Origin: Methylotenera sp.
GTDB taxonomy: Bacteria > Pseudomonadota > Gammaproteobacteria > Burkholderiales > Methylophilaceae
Reading direction: 5' to 3'
Assembly: GCF_029945705.1 (NCBI RefSeq)
Contig: NZ_JAQSDC010000016.1
Location: 1-35,411, forward strand
Length of the DNA stretch: 35,411 nucleotides
The notes below the pieces were generated by a model, which searched no databases, was not told the origin of the DNA, and worked only from the letters and a program-made list of their open reading frames with translations. The position numbers and the translations under genes are program-made. This document shows, in pieces, positions 16,061-23,859 of the stretch (its first letter is position 1; every line of letters starts with the position of its first letter).

Positions 16061-16863
16061 ATGATTGCCGATTTTACAGGATACTGGGTAGGAGCAATTG
16101 CAGGTACTAATCAAGGTGGATTTACACTGGAAATTAAGCAATTAGATGGTAAAGTTGAAGGCATCGCTGCAGTTAGTGAGCCAACGCTAGGGCAGTATAA
16201 ATATAGTGTTGTTGGAACTGTTTCTGATAACTTATATATGCAATTAACACCAATCTGGCAATCAGGCGGAATACAGTTAGGCAACGCTGTTGTTATTGCT
16301 TCTTTTTTGGATGATGGTTCTTTATCTGGACGCTGGCGGTCTGATATTGGTACTGAAGGTGTAGTTTCCGCCGTTAAGCATAATAATGATGCGGCAATAA
16401 AAACTTTGCCTAAAAGTAATTCTGTTTTTCTAGTTCATGGGCACGATGAAGGTTTAAAGCAGGCTGTTGCAAGATATTTAGAGAAAATTGGCGTAGAACC
16501 AGTTATTCTTCATGAGCAAATCAATAGTGGTATGACAATAATCGAAAATTTGAAGACTTTGCAAAGCGAGCTGGTTTTGCAGTTGTGCTTATGACACCAG
16601 ACGACTATGGATTTTCAAAGGATAATGAGGCTGCAAAAAAAGCACGCCCAAGACAAAATGTAGTACTTGAGCTAGGTTATTTTGTTGCTAAGCTGGGTAG
16701 AAGTAGAACTTTAGTGTTAACCAAAGGTGACTTGGAACTACCCTCAGACTTTTCGGGCGTAGTCTATGAGTCTGTTGACAATGGTGAAGGTTGGAAAATG
16801 AGGCTCGCTCAAGAACTGAAGTCGGCAGGCTTTAAAGTTGATTTGAATAAAGCTCTAAATTAA
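16061..16863 (+). pseudogene. TIR-like-domain protein gene, interrupted by a frameshift
   Basis: Two overlapping frames together encode a protein of about 267 residues. The first frame (16061-16594, 177 residues) has a beta-rich N-terminal domain of about 105 residues (TGYWVGAIAGTNQGGFTLEI onward) that I do not recognise, then the start of a TIR-like nucleotide-binding domain (SVFLVHGHDEGLKQAVARYL, EPVILHEQINSGMTIIE). The second frame contributes the rest (FAVVLMTPDDYGF, KARPRQNVVLELGYFVAKLG, DLELPSDFSGVVYE). The switch lies in GAAAATTTG at 16544-16552. Adding one A restores the domain as IIEKFEDFAKRAG; alternatively A-AAT-TTG has the form of a -1 slippery heptamer. TIR-like proteins of this kind are often NAD-cleaving defence effectors, which is inference here. 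The ATG at 16061 is one base after nrdJb, with a weak ribosome site. Mutation, sequencing error and programmed frameshifting all remain possible. Confidence 0.75.
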
Positions 16864-16931
16864 CCAATCCAAGTAGGCTGAGCAAAATTCACTCACTATT
16901 TTCCAATCAAAAGTTAAAAGACAATTAGCGA

Positions 16932-17771
16932 ATGAAAATCGAAATTATTCACAACTTAACCGACACTTTCGAAGGCCATGCCCAGCAAACTGAAAGTGGT
17001 GTGGAGTTTTGGTTGGCGCGTGACCTTCAGCATCTGTTAGGGTATGCAGAATGGCGTAATTTTAACACGGTCATTTCTAAAGCAAAAACGGCGTGTGAGG
17101 TTTCTAATTACAGCATCTCTGACCATTTTGTTGATGTCAACAAAATGGTTGATATTGGTTCGGGTACCCAACGTGAAATAGATGACATCATGCTTAGTCG
17201 CTATGCATGTTATTTAATAGCACAAAATGGTGACTCTCAGAAACAAGAAATTGCTTTTGCGCAAACGTATTTCGCTATACAAACACGGCGGGCTGAGTTA
17301 ATAGAGCAACGGTTACTAGAGGCTGAACGGCTATCAGCTCGGAAAAAGCTCACTGCTACAGAAAAAGAGTTATCTAGTTTAATTTATGAAAAAACTGGAA
17401 ATGACCAAGACTTCGGCATCATTCGTAGTAAAGGTGATCAGGCCTTGTTTGGTAAAAACACCCAAGCAATGAAAGCGCAATGGAAGGTTCCTGATGGAAG
17501 ACCTCTTGCTGACTTTGCACCAACTATTATTTTGAAAGCTAAAGACTTTGCAACTGAAATTACTATTTTCAATGTAAAAGCGAATGACTTAACGAGGGAG
17601 TCGGCTATTTCCAGTGAGCATGTGACAAATAATGAAGCGGTACGCAAAACTTTGCTTGATCGTGGCATCCGTCCTGAGTCATTGCCTGCTGTGGAGGATA
17701 TTAAAAAAGTTGAAAGAAGACTGATGACGGAAGAGAAAAAGGCTATTAAGAATCCCGAGTCTTTAGAGTAA
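16932..17771 (+). CDS. dinD: DNA-damage-inducible protein D
   Basis: A 279-residue DinD, close to the 274 residues of the E. coli protein. The N-terminal region has the BRO-N/KilA-N-like DNA-binding signature (FWLARDLQHLLGYAEWRNF, then DIMLSRYACYLIAQNGD and QKQEIAFAQTYFAIQTRRAE). The middle is a charged helical segment. The C-terminal part (GKNTQAMKAQWKVPDGRPLA, PTIILKAKDFATEITIFNV, TNNEAVRKTLLDRGIRPE) is specific to DinD. E. coli DinD is SOS-induced and disassembles RecA filaments. No E. coli-type LexA box (CTGT-N8-ACAG) is visible upstream, but LexA boxes differ between lineages. It lies 68 bases after the TIR-like gene in the same direction and may be part of the same acquired block. The ribosome site is weak. 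Confidence 0.88.
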   Translation: MKIEIIHNLTDTFEGHAQQTESGVEFWLARDLQHLLGYAEWRNFNTVISKAKTACEVSNYSISDHFVDVNKMVDIGSGTQREIDDIMLSRYACYLIAQNGDSQKQEIAFAQTYFAIQTRRAELIEQRLLEAERLSARKKLTATEKELSSLIYEKTGNDQDFGIIRSKGDQALFGKNTQAMKAQWKVPDGRPLADFAPTIILKAKDFATEITIFNVKANDLTRESAISSEHVTNNEAVRKTLLDRGIRPESLPAVEDIKKVERRLMTEEKKAIKNPESLE

Positions 17772-17919
17772 GTTTAGTCAAGTAAAATGGGTAACTCGGG
17801 GCATCCAGAACCCGCTAAGCGCTGAAGCACTTAGTCGGTTGCCAAAGCCCTACTAAACTTGTTTTCTGCGCTACTCAGCCTGATGACGTGCAATCGTTAA
17901 TTGTGTAAAGTCATTGGTA

Positions 17920-19104
17920 TTACTTACTTACCTTATTAATCACTACCGCAATATTCACCTGATCGCCATTTTTGATACCATCGGGTGGATTTTCCACCAC
18001 GCGGTCAGTCGCCTCTAAGCCAAAGCTCACTACAATGGTTTTACCGAGGTCGCGCGCGATGGTGATGGGTTTAACATTCACTTTATTATCTATGCCAACC
18101 GTCGCAACGCGTAAACCTGCTTGGTCAAAAATAAGTGCACTGGCAGGTACGCTAAGATCTGCTTTGTTACTAGGCAAAGTCAGACTGACATTAGCGTAGC
18201 CGCCTGGTAATAACTCACCCGTTGGATTAGGAACAGCCAGTTGCATTAAGGTAGTACCAGAAGCCGAGTTAATTGCACCAGAAGTTGATTCTACTGTGGC
18301 TGTGTAGGTTTTATTTGGATTTTCAGGCACAGTAATTTGGGCTTTTGTACCCTGTTTTATGGTCGCTACATAGTTTTGCGGTACGTTAACGTATAGGCGT
18401 AGTTTGCGCGTATCTGAAATTTCAAACAGAGGTAAATCTGAACCGCTGCCAGCGTTAATTAATGCGCCAGTATCGGTATTTCGTGCTGTCACAGAGCCAG
18501 CAAAAGGTGCGACGATACGGGTAAAACTTTTTAACGCTACAATGCGGTTAACATTGGCTTCTGCTGCTTTTACCATGGCTTGTTTGCTACGGTAATCGCC
18601 TGTTTTTTCATCGACTTCTTGTTTAGAAATCGATTGCGTTGATAGCAAATCTTGCCAGCGTTTAGCCGTAGTTTCAGCTAAGCCAACATTGGCTTGAGCG
18701 CTACTTAAATCGGCTCTTGCTTGCAATAGTTGTTGGTCTAAATCTGGCGTTTCTATTTCACCCAATAACTGTCCTGCTTTTACAGCCGTGCCAATGTCTA
18801 CATTCCAGCTCTTTAAATAGCCACTCACGCGTGCATATATGGGCGCACGCGCATACGCTTCAAAACGGCCAGGTAAATCTAGGCTAGGGCTATCACCCGC
18901 GCCAGTAGGCAGCCCAACGCTCACTGTTGGCACTGCTTGTTTGTCAGTCCATTCTTTTAAGTTACTATTATTATTGGCGCGGGTGGTGACACCTGCGACG
19001 ACAACGACAATAGCAATAGTCGCCAAAACAATAATGCCGATGCGTAACTTATGGTGCGATAGACCAGACTCTTTATTGCCAGCGGCTTGATTATTAGACT
19101 GCAT
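17920..19104 (-). CDS. RND efflux periplasmic adaptor (membrane fusion protein)
   Basis: A 394-residue adaptor. The start at 19104 is chosen because GGAGAG lies about six bases upstream and the ATG overlaps the pump stop by 11 bases (ATGCAGTCTAA), so the two genes are translationally coupled. Upstream in-frame starts lack support. It has a cytoplasmic N-terminal tail, one membrane anchor (LRIGIIVLATIAIVVVVAG) rather than a lipobox, lipoyl halves around the coiled-coil hairpin (YLKSWNVDIGTAVKAGQLLG and IVAPFAGSVTARNTDTGALI), then barrel and membrane-proximal domains. It is downstream of the pump gene, the reverse of the usual adaptor-pump order. No outer-membrane factor is encoded with it, so TolC at 8609-10075 is a plausible partner. 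Confidence 0.9.
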   Translation of the reverse strand: MQSNNQAAGNKESGLSHHKLRIGIIVLATIAIVVVVAGVTTRANNNSNLKEWTDKQAVPTVSVGLPTGAGDSPSLDLPGRFEAYARAPIYARVSGYLKSWNVDIGTAVKAGQLLGEIETPDLDQQLLQARADLSSAQANVGLAETTAKRWQDLLSTQSISKQEVDEKTGDYRSKQAMVKAAEANVNRIVALKSFTRIVAPFAGSVTARNTDTGALINAGSGSDLPLFEISDTRKLRLYVNVPQNYVATIKQGTKAQITVPENPNKTYTATVESTSGAINSASGTTLMQLAVPNPTGELLPGGYANVSLTLPSNKADLSVPASALIFDQAGLRVATVGIDNKVNVKPITIARDLGKTIVVSFGLEATDRVVENPPDGIKNGDQVNIAVVINKVSK

Positions 19105-22100
19105 GAAACTCTCCATCATCAGGTACAGATTTTTTGTTGTAACCTTTATGTACGATGCTAAATACGACAGGTACGAAAACAAGCGTTGCGATAGTTGCAA
19201 AAATTAAGCCGCCAATCACTGCACGCCCTAATGGGGCGTTTTGCTCACCGCCATCACCTAAACCTAAGGCCATTGGCGCCATGCCGATAATCATTGCCAG
19301 TGCTGTCATTAATACTGGGCGTAATCGCACAAAGCCTGCGTCAATCGCTGCCAAAGTAGCATCGCCAAGCTGCTCTAGTCGTTCTCGCGCAAAGCTAATC
19401 ACCAGTACGCTGTTAGCCGTTGCCACGCCCATACACATAATGGCTCCTGTTAAAGCGGGTACGGATAATGGCGTAAACGTTGCAAACAGCATCCATACAA
19501 TACCTGCTAATGCCGCAGGCAGTGCGGTGATAATCACAAATGGATCGCTCCAAGATTGGAAATTAACGACGATGAGCAGGTAGATCAGCACAATGGCGCC
19601 AAGCAACCCATACAATAAGCCAGAAAATGCACTATCCATTGTTTTTACTTGCCCTAATAACGCCACTGTTGCGCCTTTAGGTACTTGGTCTGCTGTGTCG
19701 GCAATAATCTGCCGAATATCTTTTGCAACCGCGCCTAAATCACGGTCTTGCGTGGCTGCGTTAATCTGCACCATTGCCTGAATATCATATTGACTCACTA
19801 CTGCATTACCTGAGCCTCGCTTAAATGTGGCTAGTGCGCCTAACGTTTGTGGCGCGCCACCTACGTTACTGATTGGCAAGTTAGACAAAGCATTTAAACT
19901 ATCCAGCCGATATTGTGGTGTTTGCATCACAATAGGGTAAGAAACGCCATTGGCTGGGTTCAGCCAAAAGGTAGGTGCTACCTGCGAACTACCTGCCAAG
20001 TTTACTACCAAGCTATTGGTGATGTCTCTGGTGCTAATACCCACCTCTTGCGCCCGTGTACGGTCTATATTGATGTCAAATACTGGGCTAGCGCGCGATT
20101 GCTGAATACGTGCATCAACCACACCCGGTACTAATCTAATCTTAGCCAGTAATTTATTGGCGTAATCGAAATTATCATTAAGTTTTCCACCACGAATTTG
20201 TAAGTCAATCGGCGCTGGTGAGCCAAAATTTAATATTTGACTGACAATGTCAGCAGGTGGAAACGAAAAAGTAGTACCAGGAAATTGTTTAGGCAGCACT
20301 TCACGTAGTTTACGTACGTAATCGGCAGTAGGTGCATGCCCTTCTTTTAGCGCAATTTGAATGTCACCATCTTGCGCACCAATTAGGCCAGTATTGTTGT
20401 AAGTCATGTTAATACTACTGATGGGTATGCCGATGTTATCTACCAGTGTGAGAATTTCGTTAGGCGGAACAACTTTCTTTATTGCGTCTTGTATGGCAGC
20501 AAATCGGGCAGCCGTATCTTCTACGCGCGTGCCTACAGGTACACGTGCATGCATGAGTATTTGCCCGCTATCTACCGCAGGGAAAAAGTTACGACCAAGG
20601 AAGGGAATAAGCAAAAATGACAACATGATCACTGCTAGAAAGCTAATGACAAAGAGTCGTCGATGCGCAATGGCCATTTCCAACACACCTTTATAACCTG
20701 TTTGAAAGCGTGTAAAACCTGCCTCAAAGCCACGCTGAAAACGTACTAAAGGGTTTTTTGTTGGTGATGTTACAGTGCCATGCTCATTAGTATGTGGCGC
20801 ATGTTTTTTAAGCAGATAATTTGCCATGGTTGGCACTAAAGTACGTGACAATATAAATGAGCTTATCATTGCGAACATCACGGCTTCCGCCATCGGCACA
20901 AACAAAAAGCGTGAGACACCTTCTAAAAAGAACATCGGTACAAACACAATACAAATACACAATAGCGACACAAAGGCTGGCGTTACAATTTGCGCCGCGC
21001 CGTCTAAGATGGACTCTTCAACCTCTTTACCTTGCTCCAAATGCCAATTGATATTTTCAATCGTCACGGTAGCGTCATCCACCAATATACCAACAGCGAG
21101 CGCTAAGCCACCTAATGTCATGATGTTAAGTGTTTCTCCAATCGCTGAAAGACCCATAATGGCGCCTAAAATAGAAAGCGGAATAGAGGTAGCGATAATC
21201 ACCGTAGAGCGCCAACTGCCCAAAAATAGCAATATCATCAAACTTGTTAGTAAAGCGGCTAATACGCCTTCATAAGCAACGCCGCTAATAGCCGCGCGCA
21301 CAAATAAAGATTGATCATTGATTGGTGTTGCAATTAAGTTATCAGGTAGGCTAGGTTTGATTTCTGCGAGCTTAGCTTTAATGCCAGAAACAATATCCAG
21401 TGTAGAAATTGACCCGTTTTTTAGAATAGACATTAATACAGAGCGACCACCATCTACATGGACGATATTTGTCTGTGGCGGATTACCATCGCGAACTTGT
21501 GCAACATCGCGAATATAAACCGTTGCCCCATTCACCACTTTAACTGGCAAGTTACCTAACTCTTCAATGCTAGAAGCAGAATTATTAAGCCGCATGGTGT
21601 ATTCAAAACTGCCGATTTTTTGTGTGCCAACAGGCAATATCAGGTTATGCGCCGCCAAGGCGTTAGCAACATCTTGTGCGGAAAGTCCACGTGCCTGAAT
21701 AGCATCAGGATTTAAGTCTATTTGTACTTGTCGACTTTTACCACCAAATGGAAATGGCACGCCAGCGCCAGGCACAGTCACCAAACGTGTACGTATTGCA
21801 TTCAAACCTAAATCGGCTAGATTTTGCTCAGATAAACCTTTGCCAGATAAGGCAATTTGCAGAATTGGCACCGTGGAGGCGCTGTAATTCAAAATCAGCG
21901 GTGGGGTCGTACCTGCGGGCATTTGACGCGTAACCACTTGTGAAACAGCCGTTACCTGCGCATTTGCTGTGGCAATATTAACGCCTGGTTGGAAAAATAT
22001 TTTTACGATACCAAAGCCAGTGTAAGAGTTGGCTTCAATATGTTCAATGTCATTCACGGTAGTGGTCAGCACGCGCTGATACAGGGTAGTAATTCGCCCT

Positions 22101-22282
22101 GCCATATCGTCTGCTGGCAAGCCAGAGTATTGCCAAGCCACAGCAATCACTGGAATGCGAATCTCTGGGAAAATATCTACAGGACTACGCAGCGCAGCTA
22201 AGGTGCCTGCGATAAGCATCAATAACGCCATGACCACGAAAGTATAAGGCCTCTTTAAAGCAATACTGACTACATTGAACAT
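19094..22282 (-). CDS. RND-family efflux pump, inner-membrane permease (second)
   Basis: A 1062-residue AcrB-type exporter, TM1 at about residues 13-31, with the typical duplicated TM and periplasmic layout. The TM4 acidic pair is D402-D403 (VGILVDDATVTIENI). At the TM10 site of AcrB Lys940 it reads GVATANSVLVIS, with Ala956 instead of lysine and Thr955 just before, so the proton relay must differ from AcrB. The RSPVDIFPEIRIPVIAVAWQ start and GVATANS motif place it in a clade found widely in proteobacteria whose substrates are poorly known. AAGG precedes the ATG by six bases. It is the first gene of a two-gene operon with the adaptor. The 263 bases upstream contain several palindromes but no adjacent regulator gene. 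Confidence 0.9.
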   Translation of the reverse strand: MFNVVSIALKRPYTFVVMALLMLIAGTLAALRSPVDIFPEIRIPVIAVAWQYSGLPADDMAGRITTLYQRVLTTTVNDIEHIEANSYTGFGIVKIFFQPGVNIATANAQVTAVSQVVTRQMPAGTTPPLILNYSASTVPILQIALSGKGLSEQNLADLGLNAIRTRLVTVPGAGVPFPFGGKSRQVQIDLNPDAIQARGLSAQDVANALAAHNLILPVGTQKIGSFEYTMRLNNSASSIEELGNLPVKVVNGATVYIRDVAQVRDGNPPQTNIVHVDGGRSVLMSILKNGSISTLDIVSGIKAKLAEIKPSLPDNLIATPINDQSLFVRAAISGVAYEGVLAALLTSLMILLFLGSWRSTVIIATSIPLSILGAIMGLSAIGETLNIMTLGGLALAVGILVDDATVTIENINWHLEQGKEVEESILDGAAQIVTPAFVSLLCICIVFVPMFFLEGVSRFLFVPMAEAVMFAMISSFILSRTLVPTMANYLLKKHAPHTNEHGTVTSPTKNPLVRFQRGFEAGFTRFQTGYKGVLEMAIAHRRLFVISFLAVIMLSFLLIPFLGRNFFPAVDSGQILMHARVPVGTRVEDTAARFAAIQDAIKKVVPPNEILTLVDNIGIPISSINMTYNNTGLIGAQDGDIQIALKEGHAPTADYVRKLREVLPKQFPGTTFSFPPADIVSQILNFGSPAPIDLQIRGGKLNDNFDYANKLLAKIRLVPGVVDARIQQSRASPVFDINIDRTRAQEVGISTRDITNSLVVNLAGSSQVAPTFWLNPANGVSYPIVMQTPQYRLDSLNALSNLPISNVGGAPQTLGALATFKRGSGNAVVSQYDIQAMVQINAATQDRDLGAVAKDIRQIIADTADQVPKGATVALLGQVKTMDSAFSGLLYGLLGAIVLIYLLIVVNFQSWSDPFVIITALPAALAGIVWMLFATFTPLSVPALTGAIMCMGVATANSVLVISFARERLEQLGDATLAAIDAGFVRLRPVLMTALAMIIGMAPMALGLGDGGEQNAPLGRAVIGGLIFATIATLVFVPVVFSIVHKGYNKKSVPDDGEFHAV

Positions 22283-22460
22283 ATCAACCTTAAATTTTTG
22301 GCTTTAAACTTTCAGTAAGCCTGAGTGTGTTTGTTTGAATAAAGCAAACCTAAAATTCAATAATTCTTAAAACAATATTTTGAATTAAGTGAAGAGTAAG
22401 CTTGCTATTTAGCTTCAAGATTTTATTCGAGCCTATCAAGTATTTAAAAATGATAGCCTA

Positions 22461-22490
22461 ACAAGATCTTGTATTAATTAAATTTAATTA
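22461..22490. promoter_or_regulatory. Two adjacent palindromes upstream of the second RND operon
   Basis: ACAAGATCTTGT (22461-22472) and TAATTAAATTTAATTA (22475-22490) are both perfect palindromes and lie two bases apart in the 263-base gap between the MFS gene and the RND pump. They could be operator sites for the RND operon, about 180-210 bases before its start. In AT-rich DNA the second may be chance; the first is less easily explained. Confidence 0.3.
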
Positions 22491-22503
22491 CTTAACAATG
22501 ACT

Positions 22504-22545
22504 ATTGAGTATTAACAGAGTTGCATCAATCAATTAATACTCAAT
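22504..22545 (-). terminator. Hairpin directly after the MFS gene
   Basis: A perfect 12-bp stem (22504-22515 with 22534-22545; arm ATTGAGTATTAA) with an 18-base loop begins at the base next to the MFS stop codon. It lacks a U tract on the minus strand, so it is at best an atypical terminator or a 3' protective hairpin. It could also be a protein-binding site for the region upstream of the RND operon. Confidence 0.4.
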
Positions 22546-23763
22546 CTAAACGGTCTTTTTAATATCTGGCAATAACATAGTCACTATGCCTAATAAAGGC
22601 ATAAAAGCACATAATTGATAGACATGTTGAACGCTAGTCGCATCAGCCAAACTACCTAGCAATGCTGCGCCAATACCTGCAATGCCAAATGCTAATCCAA
22701 AAAATAAGCCAGATATTGCACCTACTCTACCTGGTAGCAACTCTTGTGCGAACACCAAAATGGCAGAAAATGCAGACGACAATACAAGGCCAATGATGAC
22801 GGATAGTACGCACGTCCAAAATAAATCTACATACGGCAACAACATGGTAAATGGGGCCACACCTAATATTGACCACCAAATTACTTTTTTCCTGCCTACT
22901 TTGTCACCAATCGGTCCGCCTAAAATAGTACCTACCGCCACAGAAAATAAGAATGCAAATAAATAAAACTGAGCGTCATGCATTGATAAATGAAATTTCT
23001 CAATCAAATAAAAAGCATAATAATTTGTAAAGCTAGCCATGTAGATGAATTTAGAAAACATCAATATACCAAGCACTAGCAAAGAAATAATGATTTTATT
23101 CTTTGAGAATTCACTGACCTTATTTGTATGCGCTTTGTGCGATGTACTATTCAAGTGTTGGCTATACCAATGACTGACCGTACTCAAAATAGCGGCACCT
23201 GTAAGGGCTGCAAATGCAAACCACACAACACTCCCCACACCATGCGGAAAAATGATAAGTGCCGCCAATAATGGCCCTACTGAACTGCCCATATTGCCGC
23301 CAACTTGGAACAATGACTGCGACAATCCCGGGCGATTACCTGCAGCCAATCTAGTTACTCTAGAAGACTCTGGGTGAAAGATAGAAGAACCCATACCAAT
23401 CAGTACGGCAGCCACCAGCACCGCCTCAAACTGGGTCGCTGTGCCTAATACAATGAGGCCAGACATGGTTAACATCATACTCACAGGCAATGAATAAGGT
23501 TTTGGACTACGGTCTGTATATAAACCAATCACTGGTTGCAAGAGTGACGCTGTGACCTGATAGCATAGTGAAATTAAGCCAATTTGAGAAAAACTCAAAT
23601 GAAGATTCAGTTTCAATATTGGGTAAATGGCCAACAAAATTGACTGCATCATGTCGTTCAGAAAGTGTGAAAAACTAATCGCTGCAATAATGCCAAATTC
23701 CGTCGATTTACTATCTTGCAATTTACTGTCTTGCATAGGTATGTGTTGAGCTTGCGTTGTCAT
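22546..23763 (-). CDS. MFS exporter of the fosmidomycin-resistance (Fsr) type
   Basis: A 405-residue major facilitator with about twelve membrane segments. The start at 23763 (MTTQAQHIPMQ) is preferred; an upstream in-frame extension would run into the divergent promoter region. The region AAISFSHFLNDMMQSILLAI, followed by IYPILKLNLHLSFSQIGLIS, is highly typical of Fsr proteins. GMGSSIFHPESSRVTRLAAG and SQSLFQVGGNMGSSVGPLLA follow. The second half has GGPIGDKVGRKKVIW, the MFS loop motif. E. coli Fsr exports fosmidomycin; the natural substrate is unknown. It is divergent from an AraC-type gene with a shared 96-base control region, so that regulator probably controls it. Confidence 0.88.
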   Translation of the reverse strand: MTTQAQHIPMQDSKLQDSKSTEFGIIAAISFSHFLNDMMQSILLAIYPILKLNLHLSFSQIGLISLCYQVTASLLQPVIGLYTDRSPKPYSLPVSMMLTMSGLIVLGTATQFEAVLVAAVLIGMGSSIFHPESSRVTRLAAGNRPGLSQSLFQVGGNMGSSVGPLLAALIIFPHGVGSVVWFAFAALTGAAILSTVSHWYSQHLNSTSHKAHTNKVSEFSKNKIIISLLVLGILMFSKFIYMASFTNYYAFYLIEKFHLSMHDAQFYLFAFLFSVAVGTILGGPIGDKVGRKKVIWWSILGVAPFTMLLPYVDLFWTCVLSVIIGLVLSSAFSAILVFAQELLPGRVGAISGLFFGLAFGIAGIGAALLGSLADATSVQHVYQLCAFMPLLGIVTMLLPDIKKTV

Positions 23764-23800
23764 ACTGTCAAATCTTGTAGTGTAAATTAATAGAGAATAA

Positions 23801-23834
23801 ATTATAAAATGTCGCATACAATTATGTATTGACA
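23801..23834. promoter_or_regulatory. Shared control region of MFS gene and AraC-type regulator
   Basis: On the minus strand TATAAT (23806-23801) is a good -10 for the MFS gene. Next to it, 23810-23834 is an imperfect palindrome (TGTC-GC-ATACA...TGTAT-T-GACA), a plausible regulator site overlapping the MFS promoter; TTGACA at 23829-23834 could also be a -35 on the plus strand. The sequence features are direct; their use is inferred. Confidence 0.45.
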
Positions 23835-23859
23835 ATAACCATCGCGAAAACGACAAGGT

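Noticed and set aside
16864-16931. LexA box before dinD
   Set aside because: No CTGT-N8-ACAG or close variant is present. A lineage-specific LexA motif cannot be excluded but is not supported.
17772-17919. Terminator hairpin between dinD and the second adaptor
   Set aside because: Only a short CTAAG/CTTAG stem without a T run is visible; not enough to call. The 148-base gap holds nothing else I can support.
19105-19200. N-terminal extension of the second RND adaptor into the pump gene
   Set aside because: The ATG at 19104 has a good GGAGAG site and gives a normal adaptor N terminus; the extension adds residues unlike the family.
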